The translations under genes were made by a program, and so were the position numbers. 7,124 nt of DNA from Bacteroidota bacterium (GTDB lineage: Bacteria; Bacteroidota; Bacteroidia; Bacteroidales; SZUA-534): positions 1-7,124 of the forward strand of contig JAIFNJ010000183.1 in the NCBI GenBank assembly GCA_020047835.1, given 5' to 3'. A model generated the notes under the pieces. It was not told the origin of the DNA. It saw only the letters and a list, made by a program, of their open reading frames with translations, and ran no database searches. Below are positions 1 to 6,891 of this stretch, one piece after another. Each line of letters begins with the position of its first letter. The first letter of the stretch is position 1.

Positions 1-1941
1 GGTAGGGAAATTGAAATTGAACGATTGGCACAAATATTAAGTCGGAGAAAAAAAAATAACCCGGTTTTAATAGGTGAACCCGGAGTTGGAAAATCAGCCA
101 TTGCTGAAGGTATGGCTATTCGGATAATACAAAAAAAAGTATCCCGAATTTTGTTTGGCAAAAGGATAATTGCATTGGATCTTGCCTCTATTGTTGCCGG
201 CACTAAATATCGGGGACAATTTGAAGAACGGATGAAAGCCATTCTTAATGAACTTTCTAAAAACGATAATGTAATTTTATTTATTGATGAAATTCACACC
301 ATTGTTGGTGCTGGAGGTGCTACGGGTTCTTTGGATGCTGCCAATATGCTTAAACCGGCACTAGCCCGAGGAGAAATACAATGCATTGGGGCAACTACAT
401 TGAACGAATACCGCCAGTTTATTGAAAAAGATGGTGCTTTGGAACGTCGCTTCCAGAAAGTTATGGTTGATCCAACTTCAGCTGAAGAAACAGTTGAAAT
501 ACTCAACAACATAAAAAGCCGGTACGAGGAACACCATAATGTAAACTATACTCCTGATGCTATTGAAGCGTGTGTAAAATTAACGAATAGGTATATTTCA
601 GACAGGCATTTACCGGATAAAGCCATTGATGCCATGGATGAATCTGGTTCAAGGGTTCATATTTCAAACATTAAAGTTCCACAGCGCATTGAAGAACTAG
701 AAAAGGAAATTGAAGAAATACGTGAGAAGAAAATTCATGCAGTTAAAAGTCAAAACTTTGAAATGGCTGCTAGTTTTAGAGATACTGAAAAGAAACTGTT
801 GGAAAGTCTGGAAAACGAAAAAAACAAATGGGAAAATGATCTGATTAAACACCGTGAAACCGTGAATGCTGAAAATGTGGCAGAGGTAGTTGCCATGATG
901 ACCGGAGTTCCGGTGCAACGGATTGCTCAAGCTGAAGGTTCGCGCCTTTTAAAAATGGCGCAAGAACTTAAAGGTGGAGTTATTGGGCAAGACGAGGCAA
1001 TTGAAAAAATTGTTAAGTCAATTCAGCGTAATCGTGCCGGACTTAAAGATCCGAATAAACCCATCGGAACCTTTATTTTCTTAGGTCCTACAGGTGTTGG
1101 AAAAACACAATTAGCTAAAGTACTGGCCCAGTATCTTTTTGATAGCAAAGACAATCTAATTCGTGTTGACATGAGCGAATACATGGAAAAATTCTCAGTT
1201 TCCAGATTGGTTGGGGCACCTCCGGGATATATTGGCTATGAAGAAGGAGGTCAATTGACAGAGAAAGTTAGGAGAAAACCTTATTCAGTGGTGTTGCTCG
1301 ATGAAATTGAAAAAGCTCACCCTGATGTGTTTCATTTATTACTGCAGGTTTTGGATGAAGGAAGACTTACTGATAGTTTGGGACGTAGAATTGACTTTAG
1401 GAACACTATAATTATTATGACCTCGAATATTGGTACCAAAATGTTAAAGGATTTTGGTAGCGGAGTTGGTTTTAATACAACAACGAAACAGCAGTCATCC
1501 AATGAAATAGCTAAAGGTATTATTGAAAAAGCGCTTAAAAATGCCTTCGCCCCGGAATTTTTAAACCGGATTGATGACGTGGTAATGTTTAATCAGCTTA
1601 CAAAAGAACACATCCATTTAATTATTGATATTGAATTAAAAGGATTGTATCAGCGGGTTGAACAGTTAGGCTATAAACTCCGGATATCACCAAAAGCAAA
1701 AGATTTTATTGCAGAAAAAGGATATGATGTGCAATATGGCGCACGTCCATTAAAACGTGCTATTCAAAAGTATTTAGAAGATGAAATGGCTGAAGTTATT
1801 TTAAAAGCTGAAATGTTAGAAGGCGATGTGATATCAGTAACCTTCGATAAAAAAGCTGAAAAAGTGAAGTTTAAAATTGAAAATTCACGTAAAGCAATAA
1901 GTCAAGCCGATGCAGAAGAAGATGTGGATTCGGAAGAGTAA
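1..1941 (+). CDS. clpC: ClpC-type Hsp100 ATPase, unfoldase of the ClpCP protease (5' end missing)
   Basis: This is an ATP-driven cytoplasmic protein unfoldase that would feed substrates to the ClpP peptidase. The reading frame is open from base 1 (visible start GREIEIERL), so the gene is cut by the window edge; 646 residues are visible. Full ClpC proteins are about 810-850 aa, so the substrate and adaptor-binding N-domain and the start of D1 are outside. In visible numbering, D1 has Walker A GEPGVGKS (25-32), pore loop KYRG (about 69-72), Walker B ILFIDE (92-97) and the ERR arginine-finger region (148-150). A UVR-like coiled middle segment lies around 240-270 (HAVKSQNFEMAASFRD). D2 has Walker A GPTGVGKT (362-369), pore loop GYIG (409-412), Walker B VVLLDE (430-435), FLNRIDD (520-526) and sensor 2 GARPLKRAI (580-588). 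A VGF tripeptide (489-491) matches the ClpP-docking loop. The short UVR-type middle domain and VGF argue for ClpC over ClpB. The tail is acidic (EEDVDSEE). Confidence 0.94.
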   Translation, partial: GREIEIERLAQILSRRKKNNPVLIGEPGVGKSAIAEGMAIRIIQKKVSRILFGKRIIALDLASIVAGTKYRGQFEERMKAILNELSKNDNVILFIDEIHTIVGAGGATGSLDAANMLKPALARGEIQCIGATTLNEYRQFIEKDGALERRFQKVMVDPTSAEETVEILNNIKSRYEEHHNVNYTPDAIEACVKLTNRYISDRHLPDKAIDAMDESGSRVHISNIKVPQRIEELEKEIEEIREKKIHAVKSQNFEMAASFRDTEKKLLESLENEKNKWENDLIKHRETVNAENVAEVVAMMTGVPVQRIAQAEGSRLLKMAQELKGGVIGQDEAIEKIVKSIQRNRAGLKDPNKPIGTFIFLGPTGVGKTQLAKVLAQYLFDSKDNLIRVDMSEYMEKFSVSRLVGAPPGYIGYEEGGQLTEKVRRKPYSVVLLDEIEKAHPDVFHLLLQVLDEGRLTDSLGRRIDFRNTIIIMTSNIGTKMLKDFGSGVGFNTTTKQQSSNEIAKGIIEKALKNAFAPEFLNRIDDVVMFNQLTKEHIHLIIDIELKGLYQRVEQLGYKLRISPKAKDFIAEKGYDVQYGARPLKRAIQKYLEDEMAEVILKAEMLEGDVISVTFDKKAEKVKFKIENSRKAISQADAEEDVDSEE

Positions 1942-1961
1942 AGAGAATTAAGATCACCAAT

Positions 1962-1992
1962 AAAACCAGACTTTTTGAGTCTGGTTTTTTTT
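1962..1992 (+). terminator. Intrinsic terminator after clpC
   Basis: A perfect 10-bp inverted repeat, AAAACCAGAC (1962-1971) and GTCTGGTTTT (1979-1988), can extend by one T-A pair to leave a 5-nt loop. An unbroken T run covers 1985-1992. It begins 20 bases after the clpC stop codon and separates clpC from the acetyltransferase gene downstream. Confidence 0.9.
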
Positions 1993-2056
1993 AATTGCAT
2001 TCATTTTTATCATTTATACTTAAGGTTCAATTAAAGAAAATGTACAATTTTATTTA

Positions 2057-2605
2057 ATGGAAAAATATAAATTAGCACCTATTCTTAAAAGTGATTGCGG
2101 GGCAATAAAAAATATAGCTGATGAATGTTTTGGTTCAAACTATTTAACTGTTAATCAAATAGATAAAATACTGGAATTACCCGGTGTTTTTTTAAAAGTG
2201 GCCCGTCAGAATCAAATTTTAGGGTTTTGTTTTACTTTATGGAATCAAGAATTAATAGATAAAAATCTAAGTTATGCGTTTGATAGCGCTTTAATGCCTT
2301 ATGGAATAATAAAAACAATTGCAATTAAGCCAGATTTTCAGCAGCAAGGTTTTGGAACAAGTTTGATATTAGCTGCAATTGAAAAAATGAAAAGCTTGTA
2401 TGGTGCAACTGTTTTTTTCTATTTAGCCTGGACTGAAAGTAAAAGTTTTAATTTTACATTAAAGCTCAAAAGATTGGGATTCCAAAATGTAGAAATAATT
2501 CCAAATTATTGGTATAATGAAAGTTTAAAATTTAATTATGGCTGTGTAAGATGTGGAAATCCTCCTTGCAGTTGTTCGTTAACTCTTTTTAAATTAACCA
2601 TTTAA
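2057..2605 (+). CDS. GNAT-family N-acetyltransferase with C-terminal cysteine cluster
   Basis: This is a predicted cytoplasmic acetyl-CoA-dependent N-acetyltransferase; the substrate is unknown. The 182-aa length fits a single GNAT domain. Motif A is recognisable at residues 85-104: a beta strand IKTIAIKPD followed by QQQGFG (95-100), the pyrophosphate-binding Q/R-x-x-G-x-G turn. The later LGF (140-142) is the usual motif B region. The C-terminus is unusual: C163, C166, C171 and C173 form C-x2-C-G-x3-C-x-C, which could bind a metal such as zinc (inference). The gene follows the clpC terminator, so it needs its own promoter. A weak candidate is TTG at 1995-1997 and, 19 bases on, TACTTAAG at 2017-2024. 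A five-codon frame (ATG at 2040) ends in a TAA overlapping the first base of this ATG. No Shine-Dalgarno sequence is seen; the leader is A/T-rich. Confidence 0.8.
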   Translation: MEKYKLAPILKSDCGAIKNIADECFGSNYLTVNQIDKILELPGVFLKVARQNQILGFCFTLWNQELIDKNLSYAFDSALMPYGIIKTIAIKPDFQQQGFGTSLILAAIEKMKSLYGATVFFYLAWTESKSFNFTLKLKRLGFQNVEIIPNYWYNESLKFNYGCVRCGNPPCSCSLTLFKLTI

Positions 2606-2623
2606 GGCATTTTTTAACTGCTT

Positions 2624-3487
2624 CTATTCTTCAACGAGTTCTATTCCCCGCTCTAATATATCAATAGTCAATGTTTTATTGTTAACAGCATAATAAAACG
2701 TGCCAATTATTAAAAATGGATTTGATTTATCAATTGCATCCGTTGGAATTAATTTATAAGATACCAAAAACTTGGGTTTTTCAGGCATGGTCATCCACAT
2801 ATATTTAACAATATTTTGTTTTTCATTGTAAACAAAAATTGCATTTTGGCTTTTTATGTTTTCTACCTTATAACCCGCAGGAATTGTTTCCTGTATTTTG
2901 CCATATTTGTTCAAATCGCCTTTACTAACCAATAAATTTACAATAACTTCTCCATTTTTTTCAAATGGAACTTGTCGAATGCAGGCTACTCCTGCTGAAT
3001 TGAACTCCTCGTAGGTAATTTTGGTCTTTTCAAAGCTCTTTTGCAATTCTTTTTCATTCTTGTCGCCAGCTCTTACTGTAATGACTTGGGGATATATATC
3101 AGTTCTCAACGATTCTTTATTACCAATCCAATTAGCAAGGCCTTTAACCACAAAATATCCTTCCATAGTTGGTGCTACTGTAACACTCATGGTTACTTCT
3201 ACTATCTGATCCTGAGGGAAATTGAGCCATTGAAAGGAAGCTTTTTGACTTTCAAATTTAAAGTCAGCATTTTCAGTTTTTTTTGCTTCGGCAATAAAAC
3301 CATTTGGGAGCTGCAATTGCAATCGAGAAGCTCCATTCATGTGATTCTGAGGAAAACTTACAATCAATAGAAATTCATTCCCTGCTTTAACTTCCTTGGG
3401 CATGCTTATTAAAATCTCATGGTCTTGAGAAAACAATCTGGATACCGCTATTAACGCGATTGTAATGATTAAAAGAAACTGCTTCAT
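2624..3487 (-). CDS. Exported protein of unknown function with two copies of a beta-rich domain
   Basis: I do not recognise a characterised family. The 287-aa product starts with a Sec-type signal peptide: MK, a hydrophobic core FLLIITIALIAV, and a likely cut after RLFS-20 before Q21. There is no lipobox cysteine, so a periplasmic or surface protein is expected. No further membrane helix or catalytic motif is visible. Residues about 25-138 and 168-277 look like two copies of one beta-rich, possibly Ig-like domain joined by a charged linker (about 141-163, KNEKELQKSFEKTK). PNGF...ENADFKF (61-78) aligns ungapped with PAGY...QNAIFVY (203-220), with 7 of 18 identical, and the flanking strands also match. 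The gene converges with the acetyltransferase gene (18 bases between stop codons) and has a candidate promoter close upstream. The translation start is well placed for the signal peptide. A role in envelope structure or binding is only a guess. Confidence 0.82.
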   Translation of the reverse strand: MKQFLLIITIALIAVSRLFSQDHEILISMPKEVKAGNEFLLIVSFPQNHMNGASRLQLQLPNGFIAEAKKTENADFKFESQKASFQWLNFPQDQIVEVTMSVTVAPTMEGYFVVKGLANWIGNKESLRTDIYPQVITVRAGDKNEKELQKSFEKTKITYEEFNSAGVACIRQVPFEKNGEVIVNLLVSKGDLNKYGKIQETIPAGYKVENIKSQNAIFVYNEKQNIVKYMWMTMPEKPKFLVSYKLIPTDAIDKSNPFLIIGTFYYAVNNKTLTIDILERGIELVEE

Positions 3488-3517
3488 TTTAAAATTGTGC
3501 TATATTTCATGGAACCA

Positions 3518-3543
3518 CAAAAATAATGGAAAAAAGCAATCAA
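3518..3543 (-). promoter_or_regulatory. Candidate Bacteroidota-type promoter for the exported-protein gene
   Basis: Read on the minus strand, TATTTTTG (3525-3518) matches the TAnnTTTG -7 box exactly and lies 30 bases before the start codon. A TTG (3543-3541) sits 15 bases further upstream, a little closer than the usual -33 spacing. The -7 match is good, but such A/T-rich octamers also arise by chance. Confidence 0.45.
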
Positions 3544-3675
3544 GACTATAATGTGCAAATAGAATTCAAAATTATATTTTGAAACTGGGCAATTGGTTTT
3601 AAGAATTCCCCGAGAAGAATTTCAACTAGTTAATTGATAATATGTTACTATTTTAATAAACTATTCTTTAATTTT

Positions 3676-5538
3676 TTACGATGCAAATTCACTCAGTTGC
3701 AACCAGCGATCACCTTTTTGGTCTAGAAGTTGATTTATTTCAGCATACCGTTGCGAAACCTTTACAATGGCTTCACCTTGCAATGAACCATCAGATAGTG
3801 AATTGAATAATTGTTGCTTTTCAATTTCCAACTGTTCCATCTCATGGCTCAATTGCTCATATTCTTGCTTTTCTTTAAAGGTGAGTTTAGTTTTTTCTTT
3901 TATATCAGCATTTTCAACCACAACCGGCTGTTGTTTTTCAACTTTTTTCCGTAATGGAGTTTGTTCTTCCTTCCAATCTCGGTATTGAGAATAATTTCCC
4001 GGAAAGTCTTTGATTTGACCATTATCTTCAAAAACAAACAAATGATCCACTATTTTATCCATAAAATACCGATCGTGCGATACAATAAGTACACAGCCTT
4101 TAAAATTCTGCAAATATCCTTCCAAAACGTTTAATGTCATAATATCCAAGTCATTGGTAGGCTCATCCAGAATTAAAAAATTCGGGTTCTTCATCAATAC
4201 AGTCATCAAAAAAAGACGGCGCTTTTCACCTCCACTTAGCTTATATACATAAGCGTAATGCATGGATGGGGGAAACAAAAAATAATTAAGAAACTGTGTC
4301 GGTGAAAGCCTGTTGCCGTCACCAAGATTTATATCTTCTGATAATTCCTGAATTACATCAATCACCCGTTTGTTTTCATCAAATTGAATTCCTTGCTGTG
4401 TATAGTATCCGAAAACAACGGTAGATCCAATTTCAATCTTTCCTGAATCAAGTGGTATTAATCCTGAAATTAAGTTTAGAAAAGTGCTTTTCCCGCAGCC
4501 ATTCGGTCCTACTACCCCAATTTTTTCGAACCGATTGAATTTATAAGTAAAATCATTCAAAATTGCAGTCTCTCCAAAGCTCTTGGAAATATGTTCCATT
4601 TCAATTATTTTGCTACCAAGTCGAGCACTTTGAACGTCTAATTTAACTTCGTCCTGATTGTTTTTTCTACTAACCACATCTTGAATCTCATAAAAAGAAT
4701 CGATGCGGTATTTTGCTTTGGTACTGCGCGCCGATGGCATTCTATTAAACCAATCGAGTTCTTTTTTATAAAGTGAACGTGCCTTATCTAATTCAATATT
4801 CTGATTTAGGATCCGTTCTTCCCTTTTTTCTAGAAAATAGGAGTAATTGCCCCGATATCGATACAGTTGTTGATTGTCTAATTCATAGATAACATCGCAG
4901 ATTCTGTCTAAAAAGTATCTGTCGTGAGTTACCATTATCAGCGTACTTTTTGTGTTTTTAAGGTAACCTTCCAACCATTCAATCATGTCCATATCTAAAT
5001 GGTTGGTTGGTTCGTCCAGTATAAGAATATCGGGTTCATTAATTAGCAAGTTTGCCAGTGCTAAACGCTTTTGCTGACCTCCTGAAAGCTCCCCCACTTT
5101 TTGTTCGAGTTGTGTAATTTTTAATTGAGCAAGAATCTGTTTAATTCTAACTTCAAAGTCCCAGGCTTTTAGAGTATCCATCTGATGAATAGCTGTATCC
5201 AGCTTATCAGGATGATGCGTGTTGCAAGCATCTTCATACTCTTTAATTGCAGCAATTACTTGATTTGATGATTGAAAAACCTCATCCATTACTGTTAGTT
5301 CCGGATTTACAATTGGTTCTTGTTCCAAATACCCAACAGTAATATCTTTTCGAAAAATAATGTTTCCGGCATCTTGGGTGTCTTTTCCACCAAGAATTCT
5401 CAATAATGATGTTTTTCCAGTGCCATTTTTTGCAATTAGTGCAACTCGCTGGTCTTTATCAATTGTAAAACTTAAATTTTTGAATAGTTCGAGATCACCA
5501 TAAGATTTTGAAAGATTGTCAACTTGCAAGTAATTCAT
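3676..5538 (-). CDS. uup: ABC-F family ATPase, Uup type
   Basis: This is a soluble, ribosome-associated ABC-F ATPase with two nucleotide-binding domains and no membrane segments. The 620-aa length fits Uup. NBD1 has P-loop AKNGTGKT (36-43), signature LSGGQQKR (151-158), Walker B LILDE (172-176) and H-loop H205. NBD2 has P-loop GPNGCGKS (344-351), signature LSGGEKRR (434-441), Walker B LILDE (455-459) and H-loop H488. The inter-domain linker (about 240-300) carries the Uup-like stretch PSARSTKAKYRIDSFYE. After NBD2 comes a charged linker and a C-terminal coiled coil (about 550-615), the Uup-type DNA/RNA-binding CTD. That tail favours Uup over EttA or antibiotic-resistance ABC-F proteins. Uup homologues affect ribosome assembly or translation and transposon precise excision in E. 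coli; the role here is inferred. The gene appears monocistronic, with a terminator upstream and a 188-base gap downstream. Confidence 0.9.
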   Translation of the reverse strand: MNYLQVDNLSKSYGDLELFKNLSFTIDKDQRVALIAKNGTGKTSLLRILGGKDTQDAGNIIFRKDITVGYLEQEPIVNPELTVMDEVFQSSNQVIAAIKEYEDACNTHHPDKLDTAIHQMDTLKAWDFEVRIKQILAQLKITQLEQKVGELSGGQQKRLALANLLINEPDILILDEPTNHLDMDMIEWLEGYLKNTKSTLIMVTHDRYFLDRICDVIYELDNQQLYRYRGNYSYFLEKREERILNQNIELDKARSLYKKELDWFNRMPSARSTKAKYRIDSFYEIQDVVSRKNNQDEVKLDVQSARLGSKIIEMEHISKSFGETAILNDFTYKFNRFEKIGVVGPNGCGKSTFLNLISGLIPLDSGKIEIGSTVVFGYYTQQGIQFDENKRVIDVIQELSEDINLGDGNRLSPTQFLNYFLFPPSMHYAYVYKLSGGEKRRLFLMTVLMKNPNFLILDEPTNDLDIMTLNVLEGYLQNFKGCVLIVSHDRYFMDKIVDHLFVFEDNGQIKDFPGNYSQYRDWKEEQTPLRKKVEKQQPVVVENADIKEKTKLTFKEKQEYEQLSHEMEQLEIEKQQLFNSLSDGSLQGEAIVKVSQRYAEINQLLDQKGDRWLQLSEFAS

Positions 5539-5558
5539 GAATCAATTTTTAAAAAGCT

Positions 5559-5566
5559 CAAAAGTA
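5559..5566 (-). promoter_or_regulatory. Candidate -7 promoter box for uup
   Basis: On the minus strand TACTTTTG matches TAnnTTTG exactly, 20 bases before the uup ATG at 5538. This predicts a leader of only about 15 bases. No clear TTG is found near -33; only a T-rich run lies there. The position, just downstream of the terminator of the preceding minus-strand gene, fits an independent uup transcript. Confidence 0.42.
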
Positions 5567-5603
5567 GTAATGTTCGAAGGATAAAAAAAATGGAACCGAT
5601 AAA

Positions 5604-5630
5604 CAAAAAAAAACCGCCTTCAAAGCGGTT
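5604..5630 (-). terminator. Intrinsic terminator after the receiver-domain gene
   Basis: On the minus strand the stem AACCGC (5630-5625), a 7-base loop, GCGGTT (5617-5612) and then a T run through 5605 form a typical rho-independent terminator. It starts 20 bases after the stop codon of the receiver gene and isolates that gene from uup. Confidence 0.85.
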
Positions 5631-5650
5631 CCACATACAATCTATTTGGA

Positions 5651-6028
5651 TTAAGCCTCCATAAGCTCTTTCACTCGCTTAATTAACATATCGAGCTTCA
5701 ACGGTTTTTCAAAATAATCAGCAGCTCCAATTTCTAGGGCTCTCTGCTCCTCTTCAAACCGGTTTCTAGCTGTTACAAAAATGACTGGAATTTTGGCAAG
5801 TTTTTCATCTTTTTTCATCGCATCCAATACATCGTAGCCTGACATACCAGGCATCATAATATCTAATAAAACTAAATTTACTTCCTTCTTTTGCATAACC
5901 ACCATGGCCTCTTCACCAGAAAGCGCAGTTATAATTTTAAAATTCAATGACTTAAAGGCACTTTCGAGTAGGAGATTATTGGTTGAAGAATCATCAACAA
6001 GCAGTAAATTTGGTATATTGTTTCGCAT
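5651..6028 (-). CDS. Stand-alone response-regulator receiver (REC) protein
   Basis: This is a CheY-like single-domain phospho-receiver of 125 aa. All key residues are present: the acidic pair D12-D13 (VDDSS), phospho-acceptor D56 (LLDIMMPGMSG), switch T86 (VTA) and K108 (EKPL). No output domain follows, so it would act by protein-protein contact, for example with a histidine kinase, phosphotransfer protein or another regulator. No kinase gene is in the window. I chose the ATG at 6026-6028. The frame stays open to an upstream ATG at 6076, but the 16 extra residues (YFKFYPFLKLFKLKS) lie before the first REC strand and come from A/T-rich leader DNA. The gene is divergent from the Crp/Fnr regulator at 6205. 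It could be chemotaxis-like or part of a phosphorelay, and the sequence does not decide which. Confidence 0.88.
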   Translation of the reverse strand: MRNNIPNLLLVDDSSTNNLLLESAFKSLNFKIITALSGEEAMVVMQKKEVNLVLLDIMMPGMSGYDVLDAMKKDEKLAKIPVIFVTARNRFEEEQRALEIGAADYFEKPLKLDMLIKRVKELMEA

Positions 6029-6160
6029 CGATTTGAGTTTAAAAAGCTTAAGAAATGGATAAAATTTAAAATACAAGATCTATTCAATTTTAAAATTAGT
6101 AAAACGAATTACTAAATTGCATAAAAAAAAGTTAAACATGATAGGAAAATTTATGATTTA

Positions 6161-6183
6161 CCTCAAATTTAGGTATATTTAGG
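6161..6183. promoter_or_regulatory. Candidate shared operator and divergent promoter elements between the receiver and Crp/Fnr genes
   Basis: In the divergent intergenic region, 6161-6173 is an imperfect palindrome (CCTCAAATTTAGG, five of six pairs match). ATTTAGG occurs at 6167-6173 and again at 6177-6183, exactly 10 bases apart. On the minus strand, 6171-6164 reads TAAATTTG, an exact TAnnTTTG match for the receiver gene, giving a leader of about 130 bases. On the plus strand, TATATTTA (6174-6181) is a seven-of-eight match placed 23 bases before the regulator ATG. Binding by the neighbouring regulator is inference only, and neither promoter has a convincing -33 TTG. Confidence 0.33.
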
Positions 6184-6204
6184 AAAAATTTTAATTATAC
6201 TTTT

Positions 6205-6876
6205 ATGATTCAACAAATTCAAAAAGATTTTGCGCCTTGGTTTGACAAATTATCGGAAGAACAATTAGCGAAAATTGTTGAAAATCAGGTAAGTTTGAAT
6301 TATAATAAAGGTGAAATACTTAGTAAGCAAGGAGGATTTGCTTCTCATATCATTTTTTTATCGGAAGGACTGATTAAAATATATAAAGAACATAACGATA
6401 AGAATTTAATTCTTAAAATTGTAAAACCAGGCGAGTTTATTGGACTGTCGTCACTCTATAATAAAGGAATATTCGATTACAGTGCAGCCTCTATTGATAG
6501 CTCAAAAGTATACAGCATTCAAGCTGAGATTGTGAAATACTTAATTAGGAATAATTCTGATTTTGCCGAGAAAATAATTGGACAACTGAATCAAAATACC
6601 TCTCAATATTTTGAGCGTATTATGAGTTTAACCCAGAAACAGCTTCACGGAAGAATTGCAGATGCAATTTTACACCTTTCCAGAGAAATCTATGAATCGG
6701 ACACATTTAATATGTTGTTAACTCGTCGTGATTTAGCAGATTTTTGCGGTATGTCCACCGAAAGTGCCATCCGAATTCTTAAAGAATTCCATAATGATAG
6801 AATAGTAAATATTGATGGTAAAAACATGCACGTAATAAGTTATCAACTTTTAGAACGATTGAGCGAAGTTGGTTAA
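6205..6876 (+). CDS. Crp/Fnr-family transcriptional regulator
   Basis: This is a predicted cytoplasmic DNA-binding regulator of 223 aa, the usual family length. An N-terminal cyclic-nucleotide-binding-like beta roll spans about residues 20-115 (SLNYNKGEILSKQG, then LSEGLIKIY, then KPGEFIG at 74-80). A long dimerisation helix follows at about 116-145. A C-terminal winged helix-turn-helix covers about 147-212, with RRDLADFCGMSTESAIRILKEF at 174-195 and the wing IVNIDGKNMHV. The cAMP-contact motif of E. coli Crp (RSGEIG-type with a following R-A) is not evident. The only cysteine is C181 in the HTH, so an Fnr-type iron-sulfur cluster is ruled out; the effector is unknown. The gene is divergent from the receiver gene, with possible operator repeats in between. 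No terminator is seen in the 15 bases before the convergent gene on its right. Confidence 0.9.
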   Translation: MIQQIQKDFAPWFDKLSEEQLAKIVENQVSLNYNKGEILSKQGGFASHIIFLSEGLIKIYKEHNDKNLILKIVKPGEFIGLSSLYNKGIFDYSAASIDSSKVYSIQAEIVKYLIRNNSDFAEKIIGQLNQNTSQYFERIMSLTQKQLHGRIADAILHLSREIYESDTFNMLLTRRDLADFCGMSTESAIRILKEFHNDRIVNIDGKNMHVISYQLLERLSEVG

Positions 6877-6891
6877 ATAGAAATAAAGATA

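Noticed and set aside
25..27. TTG at 25 as the start of the Clp ATPase
   Set aside because: The frame is open to base 1, and the residues before it (GREIEIER) are the conserved ClpC sequence just ahead of the D1 P-loop, so the gene begins upstream of the window.
294..930. Minus-strand open frames of 72 and 77 codons (294-512, 697-930)
   Set aside because: They lie wholly antisense to well-conserved ClpC coding sequence and show no recognisable domain.
1..1941. Assignment of the first gene as ClpB disaggregase
   Set aside because: The middle domain is a short UVR-type segment rather than the long ClpB coiled coil, and a VGF ClpP-docking tripeptide is present in D2.
2606..2623. Bidirectional terminator between the convergent acetyltransferase and exported-protein genes
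   Set aside because: The 18-base gap has a T run but no inverted repeat able to form a stem.
3021..3370. Two overlapping plus-strand open frames inside the exported-protein gene
   Set aside because: They are antisense to a gene with a clear signal peptide and duplicated domain; their composition is that of complementary-strand translation.
3488..3675. Possible terminator for uup in the 188-base gap, e.g. AATTC (3604-3608) with GAATT (3617-3621)
   Set aside because: The stem is only five A/T-rich pairs and no T run follows on the minus strand. Apart from the candidate promoter near 3518-3543 I see nothing else convincing here.
3767..3988. Plus-strand open frame of 73 codons with many cysteines and serines
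   Set aside because: It is antisense to the C-terminal coiled coil of Uup; the Cys/Ser richness comes from reading Gln/Glu/Lys codons on the other strand.
6029..6076. N-terminal extension of the receiver protein from the ATG at 6076
   Set aside because: It adds 16 hydrophobic and lysine-rich residues before a REC domain that already starts normally at the ATG at 6028; it looks like translated leader DNA.
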